A stretch of 64,000 bases of DNA from Diphasiastrum complanatum (lineage: Eukaryota; Streptophyta; Lycopodiopsida; Lycopodiales; Lycopodiaceae). The stretch lies in the NCBI GenBank assembly GCA_029204225.1, contig CM055096.1, forward strand, positions 43,757,967 to 43,821,966, written 5' to 3'. Of this stretch, positions 31,230 to 41,276 are shown piece after piece; the first letter of the stretch is position 1, and each line of letters opens with the position of its first letter. The notes under the pieces are model-generated. The model had not been told where the DNA came from. It worked only from the letters and a program-made list of their open reading frames with translations, and made no database searches. The translations under genes were made by a program, and so were the position numbers.

Positions 31230-32780
31230 AGAAAGCTTTATTACTGTCTTTTCCATGCCAAAAGGCATATAAGACGAATGAGTACATGTCAAGTATGTGA
31301 TACAATGGGGATCACATGAAACGTCTCTGAAATAGTTAAAAAAAATAAGCTAAGTATATCTGCTAAATCATAATGCATCTAATATATGATTGCAAATGGA
31401 AACATAATGGAAGTGGTACTATGATGTCATCAAGTCCAGCTGCTACTGAAGAAAGATGTGCTAGGAGTTGCTGCTGGAGGAGGTATGTGTTGCTGGCATC
31501 ATCAGTGGAGTCGTTTGTAAGAAGTGTGATCCCACATGGCATGAACTGTAGCTCTGAGAACCATCTGAATCTGAGCAGTATATCGTCTCTAGTCTGTATG
31601 GCTCAACGTGTCACCGTCATCATCACTATCATCTGAAGCTAGATCAATTCGTGATCTTCTGTGAGAGGACGACATAATCTGGAGCTACGTGGCTGAGTGA
31701 CTCTGCTGCACTGGCTGGCATAAATCATGTCGTAGTAATTTGTAAAAGCATCCATCTGACCATGAGTCCAACATAACATGGGTCCTCATATGCTACAATA
31801 GATCTCAATGTGACAGAAGCATCTCGAAATGGGCAGTTAAATCATCCTCTAATCTCATACTAGAATGGCATTAAGAAGTGATACTCAGACTCTACCTCAG
31901 ATAGGGAACATAATTCCTAAGGGTTACCCTGGAAACATCCAGTCTCATCTTGAGCTGATGTGATGAGACGTGAAGCTAGCCTAATAAGAATCTCAAACCA
32001 TGAGACAATCCTAAGTCCAAGTAGCTTGGTAGAATAGGGAACCCTACTATATCCAACTCCAAGAAATGGGTCCAATAGTAGTCGAGTTTAACCCTAACTG
32101 GCCCTACCATGCTTGTATAAGATATGCCCACTATAGGAGACGTCTGTGCCTGCTAGAAGGTCCACGATAGAAATACCAATCGTGTCAAGTAAATGAGAGG
32201 CCTGAGAGAATCAGGATAATCGATAACTCTGACAATGAAGGCACTGTGACGAGGTAATGTTGCATGTGTATCTCTACCCTCCATGGGAAATGTTCTCACT
32301 CACTGTATATATGTGATAAGCCGGAAGATGGCGTCAAGCTGTATAGGTGGGACTGCAAACTCAGCCAAAATGATTTGATGTGGGACGAAGGGCTTAGCCC
32401 GTATCAAATGTGACAGCATAAGGATCTGCAAACGTGAGATACTGGTGAAATCTGATGAAGTGAGACTTGTGCACCATGCCTCTGTTGCGTATAATGCGAT
32501 GGGGGTAACAATGGTATCAAAAAGCTCAAGGCATCCTGAACAAACTTCCGAAAACAAAACCTCTCTAACTGGACAAGGGAGGCGTGTCCCTTCCCAAGTC
32601 TAGCTATAGCTGCCTATCTCATACCAAATATAGGACCAATAAAAAGAACCCCTAAATAAGTGTAAGATGATACCACCTAAAATGGTTGTCCATGAAAGAT
32701 AAGCTCAGGTCTCAGCATGAAGGCCCTGGATGTATTGAAGACCATATTGGTCTTCGCAGTATTAACCACCAACCCTGGAT
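31227..32780 (-). mobile_element. LINE12: 5'-truncated, decayed LINE, subfamily A 3' end
   Basis: Best preserved is 32,557-32,300 (LFDTIVTPIALYATEAWCTS, HLIRAKPFVPHQIILAEFAV). The zinc-finger region lies near 31,900-31,860. The terminal hairpin (31,246-31,275) is intact. Near 32,720-32,800 a block of about 30 bp (CCCTGGATGTATTGAAGACC) is repeated. Beyond this it joins Ty3-D. Confidence 0.8.
31246..31275 (-). other. LINE 3'-terminal hairpin, subfamily A (LINE12)
   Basis: ATGCC-TTTT-GGCAT with GTCTT on one arm and AAGAC on the other. Confidence 0.85.
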
Positions 32781-32799
32781 GTATTGAAGACCATATTGG

Positions 32800-33660
32800 T
32801 CGTCGCACCGATCAATCCATGACTTGCCCACTTCAAGGGCTCTGTCCTTCTTTTCCCCAGTAAAGATTTCAAGTGTGAACAAGGGCTGGTGTAGTAGTTG
32901 TCTTAACTACGTTAGCTCCCTCAATTCCTGCGGATCCTTTGCATGTCCTTATCGACAATCTGTTGTTGTAGATTGTTGATAGCCGACAACAAAGTATCGG
33001 AATCTAAGGTAGAAGTAGTTGCCATAGCCTTGGTAGGAGGAGATGTAGGCCAAGTGGAGGGACTAGGATCCACGTCTCAAGTGTGAAGGAGGATATACAA
33101 AAAACAGAAAAGAATACACCTTCAACTCAAGGAGAGAACTCACAAACTCAAGCTTGTTGACTACACACAATCAAAGTGGTATTGTCCACGGCTGCCACCA
33201 AAATTTGTACTCAACCAAGAGAGAGATGTGAGAATAGGCAGCAATCCACCACCTCCTCCCTCTTCACATGGAACCAACTGCAAGTGGATGTACCTCCTCC
33301 CCATGCAAGAAGTCCCCCTACCACTTGGCTGACTCCTCAGGCAGCTGAGCGCCATGCAGGCAGGAGCGAGAGGTGGCAGTACACTAGCCCACCACCCTAC
33401 GACCCCAGGCCACCAACCAGCAGGTGCAACCAATAGCCACCCAGCGGGCGCCACCGCGCCCGCAGACGCACGCCGCCAGCCGGCGCGCAGATCTGTTCAT
33501 CTACTGCTGCCGTTTCCGTTTTTTTTTAAACTGAGGAAGAAGAACAAGTTCAAAAGCCGATTCTGAGAACAAAGATTAGAATGCAATCATAACTTACAAT
33601 TTGCCTTCATCGGATCGATCAAACCTGTACACAGCTTCCGGCGGCTCTGATACAGTGTCT
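32800..33660 (-). mobile_element. Ty3-D: leader and gag N-terminal fragment related to Ty3-A
   Basis: On the minus strand a degraded primer-binding site (TGTATCAGAGCC, 33,642-33,653) is followed by about 600 bp of leader and the gag N-terminus (LSAINNLQQQIVDK-type, LFTLEIFTGEKKD), similar to Ty3-A 7,460-7,720. It breaks off at about 32,800. Confidence 0.75.
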
Positions 33661-34214
33661 GCTAATTAATTACAATGATCATCCGATTCCGAATGTTCGC
33701 TTGCAGCTTAACATCTGATCGTTACAGACAAATACACAAATGCATGAGCTTATGTCGTTTGAGGTGGATCTTGGCGGCAATCATGGCTATCACTATTCCA
33801 GGTGAGCGGCAGTCGTGGCTGTCACTATTTGGACAGGTGGTGGTCATGGCTGTTGTCAATGTCAAAACAGTTGCACAGCTTTATTTAGAGTGGTACCACG
33901 TCGGCAAGACAATCGACAATTTGTCAATTTGAGTTGGAATCACATAGGTTGGCGTTGAGGGTGACAAGGGTTCGAATGTTCGATTCGATAGTTGGTCGAA
34001 TCAAACATTCGAGCACCTATCGATACTCAACACTCAATACTCCTTCGATAGTTCGACCTTCCTCGATAATTTGATTGTCTTCGATAGTTTGACTACTGCG
34101 TAGATACATGTCTTCGATTCTTCTGTATTTCTGCAAACTGTGCGACAATGCGAGTAAATATGCAAGCAACATGAATGAATTTAGATTAACTATGGGATTT
34201 AGGGAGAGAAGGAA
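33661..34214. other. Possible LTR remnant of Ty3-D, then unassigned sequence
   Basis: The position next to the primer-binding site and an ACA-like end suggest LTR sequence up to about 33,930, but no second copy exists in the window to confirm it. 33,960-34,110 has repeated TTCGATAG motifs of unknown origin. Confidence 0.35.
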
Positions 34215-34570
34215 TAAATCCACACTGGAGGTATTAAAGATCATGACACAGTCAAACCAAATAAGTCTCCAAAAACCTGTAATGTGTCTAAATGTCTCTG
34301 TAACCCATCACCAAACAAAGAAAGCAATGCCACATCATCAGCATAAAGTGAAATAGAAATGCGTATATCACCAAGCCTGCAGCCAATACCACCATCCCAC
34401 TTGATGGCTTTCTCAAGCTCATCAATATACAAACCAAAGAGTGTGGGGAGAGGGAACAAAACTGCTTCACCCCAATAGTACTCCTAACTCTCTCAGAGAG
34501 GCCCTCATCTGATCTGAAGCATCCCCAAACCTGCTCATATAGTGTCATGACAGTAACTCTCCCACAGAGA
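34215..34570 (-). mobile_element. LINE13: RT-domain fragment
   Basis: In mixed frames: VMTLYEQVWGCFRSDEGLSE, VRSTIGVKQ-CSLSPHSLVC and a YADDVALLSLFGDGLQRHL stretch. Only about 350 bp of LINE RT remains. Confidence 0.75.
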
Positions 34571-35289
34571 GAGTTACTGCTAACTTCTCTATTCCTAATG
34601 AAGAAAGATGAATCAATATGACTAACTGTATATTTGCTTGCTGAATTGTTGTGTAAATGTAGTGAGTGAAGAATGCATAGTGTGGGGAAAATTCCCCTCT
34701 TTGTGAATTGTCCTTTGGATGTCCATGTGGCTTGGACTGACAACCAACCATGTTTCAAGTGGAGTTCTTGGTGTCTCATTTGCTACACATTAAACGAAGA
34801 CGCTTACCATGTTGTTTATGTGAACGAATCAACTGGTAGATCTTGAAATGAAGGATAGGCACTTCAACGCTAGTTAGTTTGAGGCAACAAAATGTGGAAG
34901 GCGACGTGTAGAAGGCATGAGCTACCTTGAAATGTGGAAAAGCAACAATCAATGTGGCAATCACTTTTCCTTCTTATCTAATACCCATTGCTGAATGCCA
35001 TAAGCATGTGAAAAAGCAATTATAATGTGTTGAACAAGGCACCTATCTTACTTAGATCATGAAAGTGCCAGACAATAGTGAAGATGAGTCCCAATGTCGG
35101 AATCTTAGAAATGGTCTGCAAAACATACAATGGGCGCGCAGTTTTGCACTCTATGTAATTTAGAGTGAAATGGTAGTGTTGACAGCTAGTGCAGATGCAG
35201 CCATGTTGCAATCTTTTGAAGTCGTCCTATGCTACATGCAAACCTATATGAAGGCTATTCTAATCATGAAGGTCACGGTTAATGCTTTA
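34571..35289. other. Unassigned sequence
   Basis: No ORF with recognisable domains and no repeat boundaries seen. Confidence 0.4.
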
Positions 35290-36840
35290 CGGCCATTTTT
35301 TAGCATTGAAAGCCCGTATCCAGCCTATTAAACAAGCCCATTTATGGGGCAATGAAGTAGTCATTGAAGATTCCGATGCAGTGATGACTCTACTATCAAG
35401 TCTACCTGAAGCGTTTGAAACCTGGGTCACGGCTATCTCAACCCAGTAGCATCTCACTCTATCAAGAGTCATATCGATGCCCCTCCTACAGCTTAGGGTC
35501 AGATCCTCAAGCTCTATTCTCAAAGAAAAATCAGAAGTTTAGATCCAAGAGATCTACAAAGTCAAACTATTCTGACAAGAAGAGCAACATGCAGCCTGGA
35601 TCAAATCTAGGATCGAATTCAAAGACTTCATCATTCCAGCCAAGACAAAAACTATTCTGTAAATACTGCAAGAGGACCGGTCACCTTATCAAGGATTGCA
35701 AGACATTGAAATACAACAATGAAAAGAAGCAGTTCCAAGAACAACAAGCAAATGTTGCAACTACCAGTCACTCGACTCAGCCACAAGAGGAAAATGAAGC
35801 AGCCTTCATAACCAAAGTTGGAGAACTACACGATATTGATTCCTAGTATTTGGACTCCGGAGCAACACAACACATGACTCACCACCGTGACTGGTTCCAA
35901 GACTACAAGTCATTCACCCATTCTAGAGTTGTGCAACTAGGGAACAACTCATCTCATAATATCAAGGGAGAAGGAACAGTCAGGATCGAATTTGCGAAAG
36001 GTGATGTAAAGTTTTTGTGCAATGTTCTTCACGTTCCAAATCTTACCAAAAATCTACTTTCAATAAGCAAAATCACTTATTCTGGTCATAGGGCCGAATT
36101 CAATACAGAGGGATGCACTATTCTTGACAAATCTAGGAAAGTTTTAGCTTTCGGTAGAAGGTGTGGCTACCTTTACAAACAAAGTCACTGTTATTCTACA
36201 AACAGTCAAGCTCTTCATACTTTAACTTCTGAATCGACTGATATGCTATGGCATTTCAAACTAGGCCATCTGAATTTCAAAAGTATTCAACAAATGTCAA
36301 ATCTGAATCTAGTGCGAGATCTACCATCTATTAGCGAATTGACTTCCCTTTGTGAAAGTTGTATCATCAACAAACATGCTAGAAGTCCATTCAATAATGA
36401 TTCAATCCATTCATTTAGAGGTTTGCTAGATCTTGTACATAGTGACATTTGTGGCCCTATGCAGACTGCTTCCACAAGGGGAGCCATTTACTTTCTAACC
36501 TTCATTGATGATTTTTCTCAAAGAACTATGACCTACTTTCTGAAGAACAAATTCTGGGCAGAAGCTATCACGACTGTTGCATGTCTATAGAATCAAACCA
36601 TTACAAAAGCTCTAAACGGCAAAGCGCCTTATGAGGTATGGACAGGATCGAAACCCTCACTCAAGCACATTCGAGTTTTTGGATGCATTGCTTACTCTCA
36701 GATCCCTACTGATTTAAGGAAGAAGCTAGATGATACTAGCAGAAAATCGATTTCCATTGGCTATTCTCTAGACCACAAGGCATACAAACTCTACAATCCA
36801 AACACACAGAAGTCGTTCACAAGTAAAGATGTCATTTTGT
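35290..36840 (+). pseudogene. Copia-A gag, protease and integrase, broken
   Basis: Gag shows SDAVMTLLSSLPEAFETWVT near 35,370 and a CCHC knuckle CKYCKRTGHLIKDC near 35,660-35,700. A TAG at 35,844-35,846 sits where copia proteases have Trp, directly before YLDSGATQHMT (protease active site). Integrase has LWHFKLGHLNFKSIQQM, CESCIINKHARSPF and HSDICGPMQTASTRGAIYF. An internal deletion near 36,545 then jumps to FWAEAITT, removing the middle of the catalytic core, before ALNGKAPYEVWTG and IRVFGCIAYSQ. Confidence 0.85.
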
Positions 36841-37079
36841 GGAAGATCAGTTCATTGACCACAAGGGGAAGGCTCCATTAGACTCCGATCCCAGAGTCGA
36901 AACCAGCTCCAGGATCGAACATCAGAAAATCGATACAGACTCAGACAGTGAGTCAGATCCTCAACGAGTCGAATCGCATCAAAGGATCGAAGTTCAACCC
37001 AGAAGATCGAATCGATCCAGACAGCCTCCATCCCGATTCATGGATGATCCAGCCTGCTATTTTGTGTAGGAACCATGCA

Positions 37080-37353
37080 TTGTATTAGAGGCAATGTCAA
37101 CTCGAGATGCTGATCAATGGAGAGCTGCTATGGACACAGAATTCGACTCTCTAATTGAGAATCAGACATGGACTATAACTGAGCTGCCAAAGGATCGAAA
37201 TCCGATTCCATGCAACTAGATATTCAAAGCGAAGTATGATGCTGAAGGGAAACTAAATCGATACAAGGCTAGACTGATCGCCTAAGGCTTTTCACAGATT
37301 CCAGATCTAGATTATTCAGAGACTTTCAGCCCTGTTGTTAAACATACTTCAAT
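37080..37353 (+). pseudogene. Copia-A reverse transcriptase, N-terminal part
   Basis: Translation: MSTRDADQWRAAMDTEFDSL, TWTITELPKDRNPIP, IFKAKYDAEGKLNRYKARLI, GFSQIPDLDYSETFSPVVKH, with stops inside. Ty3-B interrupts it at 37,354. Confidence 0.85.
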
Positions 37354-37799
37354 TGGACTCGGCTCATTACATTCGCCATGTCCATTTACATTTACTTTAC
37401 TTTATGCATAGGCAGGCTTTGGGCCCTTTTTTATTCATTATTTGACATTTAGACTATATGGTTGGCCTTGGGCCCTATTATTGACATTTAGACCATATTA
37501 TTGGCCTTGGGCCCTATGATTCACTATATTGGTTATTTGGTCATATTACTGAGAGTGGGGGCCTTCTTGGAGGGCGCACTATTTTCCCTCTCAGTTTGGC
37601 CCTAGCCACTGGAAGCTTCCTTTTAGGGCTTCCTCTTGGCTATAAGTAGGGATTCTGTGTCATTTGTTACTTGGCTTATGATATGATCTCCTTCTTTAGT
37701 CTCTTTAAGCTTTCTCTCTCCTGCTTTCTAGGGTTAAGTCTTCCTTATGTGATGCTTTCATAGACTAAATCTAGATCAGCCGTGGCTACGTTCATAACT
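37354..37799 (+). repeat. 5' LTR of Ty3-B
   Basis: It begins TGGACTCGGCTCATTACA and ends at ACGTTCATAAC just before the primer-binding site. A TATAAGTAG near 37,642 is a likely TATA region. Confidence 0.9.
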
Positions 37800-37972
37800 T
37801 GGTATCAGAGCACTTTCCTGAGCATCTCCATTGAGCAGATTTTTCTCTCATAGGAGGGCGCCCATCTTCAGCTTGGATCTTCACCATTTTTCAGCCGGAT
37901 CTTCAGCATTTCTCCACACTTGTCTTGCAGATTTTCACGACGGATCGGAGGAGGACAGGCGCCCACTTGCTG

Positions 37973-39033
37973 CCCATTTCTAGCGCCCTCTTGCTGGCTG
38001 CCTACTGCTGCATTTTCAGCCTTTTTCCTCCCCTATTTTGGGCGCCCTACTGCCTCCTATTTGTTGCCCTATTGGGCGCCCTCATGCTTGCTGACCAGCG
38101 CCCTACTGCTCCTTCCTTTGCTGAAAATTTCCGCTTTTTTGCTGCCCCTATTCGCCACCTTCCATCCGCCACTCCTAGCGCCATACCAACCCATCTTTTT
38201 GATCCAATTTTTTTTTGCCGTTTACTACCTCTCTTGGACGCCCACACTCCACCATAGCTGGCGCCCTACATCTGCCTCAATTTCAGCTCACCCTCCTACA
38301 CTGCTGGCTGCCCCTATTCGCCACCTTCCATCACCCATTTCTAGCGCCCTCTTGCTGGCTGCCTACTGCTGCATTTTCAGCCTTTTTCCTCCCCTATTTT
38401 GGGCGCCCTACTGCCTCCTATTTGCTGCCCCATTGGGCGCCCTCATGCTTGCTGACCAGCGCCCTACTGCTCCGTCCTTTGCTGAAAATTTTCGCTTTTT
38501 TGCTGCCCCTATTCGCCACCTTCCATCAGCCACTCCTAGCGCCCTACGAACCCATCTTTTTGATCCAATTTTTTTTTGCCGTTTACTACCTCTCTTGGAC
38601 GCCCACACTCCACCATAGCTGGCGCCCTACATCCGCCTCAATATCAGCTCACCCTCCTACACTGCTGGCTGCCCCTATTCGCCACCTTCCATCACCCATT
38701 TCTAGCGCCCTCTTGCTAGCTGCCTACTGCTGCATTTTCAGCCTTTTTCCTCCCCTATTTTGGGCGCCCTACTGCCTCCTATTTGCTGCCCTATTGGGCG
38801 CCCTCATGCTTGCTTGCTGACCAGCGCCCTACTGCTCCTTCCTTTGCTGAAAACTTCCGCTTTTTTGCTGCCCCTATTCGCCACCTTCCATCAGCCACTC
38901 CTAGCGCCCTACCAACCCATCTTTTTGATCCAATTTTGTTTTGCCGTTTACTACCTCTCTTGGACGCCCACACTCCACCATAGCTGGCGCCCTACATCCG
39001 CCTCAATTTCAGCTCACCCTCCTACACTGCTGT
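37973..39033 (+). repeat. 361-bp tandem repeat, about 2.9 copies, in the Ty3-B leader
   Basis: The marker CTAGCGCCCTCTTGCT occurs at 37,980, 38,341 and 38,702. Units are nearly identical; each contains GCTGCCCCTATTCGCCACC motifs. Long ORFs in this block are by-products of the repeat. Confidence 0.92.
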
Positions 39034-39536
39034 CTGTGTTCGCAACGGACAATACAAACACGCCCAGATGCTTAGAAAGCCACTCCCACCCAACTTCATC
39101 GCGCATCGGGATTGCTCCCCGTCTTTATCGCAAACTTTTTTTTACCCTTGAAGGGCGATCTCAGATTTTTCAGCCTTGTTTCCTCGCTGCCCATACCTCC
39201 TTTTTGTTATCACTTCCTTTCCTTGGCTGCTCCCTTTCCAGCCCCATAGTCCATTATTGTTTCCCATACTTTTACCCACCGTTTACTCCACATTGTCGGG
39301 CCCTTAGCATCTTTTTTGGAGGCTGCCCGGTACCTCGACATATCGCCGCTATTTTTCAGCTCACTTCCGGTCGCGGTTACAAGGTATTTCTTACTTAGTT
39401 GTCCTTTCCGTTCATCTTACATCGCGAGTTCTATTGTGTCTTTTCATTGGCGTGCCTGTTGTGACGACTTATGTCCTCTCCTTCAGTTCGTCCAATTGTT
39501 TAGCACATTTCTTTTCTCGCTTACTTTTTCTTCCTC

Positions 39537-41276
39537 ATGGCTAGCTCACCCACTACACCTGCGAGTCATTCCGGACCTTTAGATGAAAAGTTTGCTGATA
39601 TGCGTGACTCTCTTACTCTCCTCAGTAGTCGTTTCGACCAAATGATGACCGGTTTTACCACTCTACAGACCGGCTTTGCCACTATGCAGTCACAGATTGA
39701 TTCCTTACAGCCACATGGACCTGGCAAAGCCCCTGTTCATTCATCATTTGGGTCTCCATTTGGACTTCCATCCTCGTCTACTTCCTTTGGCGGTGGGCCT
39801 CATTTTCCACCTAACCCACCACCCGGTTTTCCACGTCCTACAGCTCCTGAGTCACATTTTCCACGACATCTAGCTCCTGAGCCACATTTTGCTCGAGATT
39901 TTCGTGATCGGGTACAGCTTGCCACCTATTCTGGTTCCTTTGACGGGAACTTGTTAGAGAATTGGTTTGCAAAGCTTGATACTTATTTTCAGATTTACCC
40001 TAAGACTGATCCTCAGAAGATCCAGTTAGCCGCCTTACATTTAGATGGACGTGCTGCCACTTGGTGGCGGGTCTACCGACTTGACCCTGATCGGGACGGT
40101 CTCCAGATATGGCCTACCTTTCGTCGTGATCTTCGTCATGCTATGATTGACCCTCAGTGGCTGAGCCGCCAGCGTGATATATTCCGTAGTCTTACTCAGA
40201 CTGGTGATCTTTCTTCCTATACAGATCAGTTTATGGACCTTTCCTACCTCTTTACAGATTCTCAGCCCACCGAGCTTATTTCTCGCTACATTGCTGGACT
40301 TCGTGGTGCTCTACGATACGATGTCTCTTCTTTCCGTCCACCCACACTTGTTGAGGCCATGTCCCTTGCTAGTACTTTACAGCATAAGTACCCTGATCCT
40401 GCTCCCTTTCGCTTTTCCCGACCCCGTCCATCTCTTTCACCTCTACCATCTCCGGCCCCATCTGCCCCATCCACTGTCGTCCCGACCTCTTCTCTTACTT
40501 CTCCTGCTCCTCGCCCTCCGCCTCCTCGTCCTGCTTTTGTCCGACGTTACACGTCTGCAGAGTTCGCTGACATTCAGCAGAAGCGTCTTTGCTTCCGCTG
40601 TAAGAGTCCTGACCACATTGCCCGTGATTGCCGCCAGCCCCTGCCTACTTCTACTGCTGTTTTCTACCATGAGGGCACTACCCCAGATGAGTCCGATATC
40701 TACATTCATATATCTAATGAGCCTGATCTATCTCCTGAGCCTTCTACTGATTTACTTCCTGCTACTTGCCATGCTCAGCTTGCTTATGCTACCTGGACAA
40801 GGTGCCCCGGTCCTCGCTCCATTCGGCTACGTGTGCGCATTACTGGTCGTGAGTATATTGCTTTAGTTGATACCGGCAGCACTCATTCCTTTATCAGCAG
40901 TTATGTTCTCAGCCGGATACGCGCTTCACCTATTCCTGCTCCACAGCCTCTCACAGTCGAGGTTGCCAGTTCTCACTCATTTCCTAGTTCTCAGATATTT
41001 CAGGGATTATCCTACCGCATTGGTGATTTTTCTGGACAGGCAGATCTTTATATCATTCCTCTGGAGCGCTATGACCTTATCCTTGGTGCTGATTGGTTTG
41101 CTTCATTGGGAGCGGTTACTTTGGACCTGGCTCAGCAGACATTGACATTTGTTCATGATGCAGTGACCCACTCACTTGTTGGTATTGATTCTCAGGCAGA
41201 TTTCCAGCTGATCAGCGGGAAGCAGTTTATCCGCAGCCTACCTAAGGCTCATTGTACAGCTTTATTATGTGTTTAG
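39537..41276 (+). CDS. Ty3-B gag and protease
   Basis: The 579-codon ORF starts MASSPTTPASHSG. It has a coiled-coil-like stretch (residues 12-55, LLSSRFDQMMTGF), a Pro-rich linker and the gag capsid (about 120-270: YSGSFDGNLLENWFAKLD, LHLDGRAATWWRVYR). A Pro/Ser-rich linker leads to the CCHC knuckle CFRCKSPDHIARDC (about 350) and the protease with ALVDTGSTHSFI (about 445) and YDLILGADWF. It ends at TAG 41,274-41,276, then the same frame continues as pol. The stop lies between protease and RT, where most chromoviruses read through as one polyprotein, so it is more likely a CAG-to-TAG mutation than a programmed signal. Confidence 0.92.
   Translation: MASSPTTPASHSGPLDEKFADMRDSLTLLSSRFDQMMTGFTTLQTGFATMQSQIDSLQPHGPGKAPVHSSFGSPFGLPSSSTSFGGGPHFPPNPPPGFPRPTAPESHFPRHLAPEPHFARDFRDRVQLATYSGSFDGNLLENWFAKLDTYFQIYPKTDPQKIQLAALHLDGRAATWWRVYRLDPDRDGLQIWPTFRRDLRHAMIDPQWLSRQRDIFRSLTQTGDLSSYTDQFMDLSYLFTDSQPTELISRYIAGLRGALRYDVSSFRPPTLVEAMSLASTLQHKYPDPAPFRFSRPRPSLSPLPSPAPSAPSTVVPTSSLTSPAPRPPPPRPAFVRRYTSAEFADIQQKRLCFRCKSPDHIARDCRQPLPTSTAVFYHEGTTPDESDIYIHISNEPDLSPEPSTDLLPATCHAQLAYATWTRCPGPRSIRLRVRITGREYIALVDTGSTHSFISSYVLSRIRASPIPAPQPLTVEVASSHSFPSSQIFQGLSYRIGDFSGQADLYIIPLERYDLILGADWFASLGAVTLDLAQQTLTFVHDAVTHSLVGIDSQADFQLISGKQFIRSLPKAHCTALLCV

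Noticed and set aside
37973-39033. Possible CRISPR-like array
   Set aside because: Units are 361 bp, contiguous and without spacers; this is a plain tandem repeat in a retrotransposon leader.
37920-39398. Several 100-230-codon ORFs, some with repeated protein sequence
   Set aside because: They come from the 361-bp leader repeat of Ty3-B, overlap in several frames and contain no domain.
41274-41276. Programmed readthrough of the Ty3-B TAG
   Set aside because: No known readthrough context or pseudoknot is evident, and other Ty3 copies here show similar TAG decay; kept only as a question.
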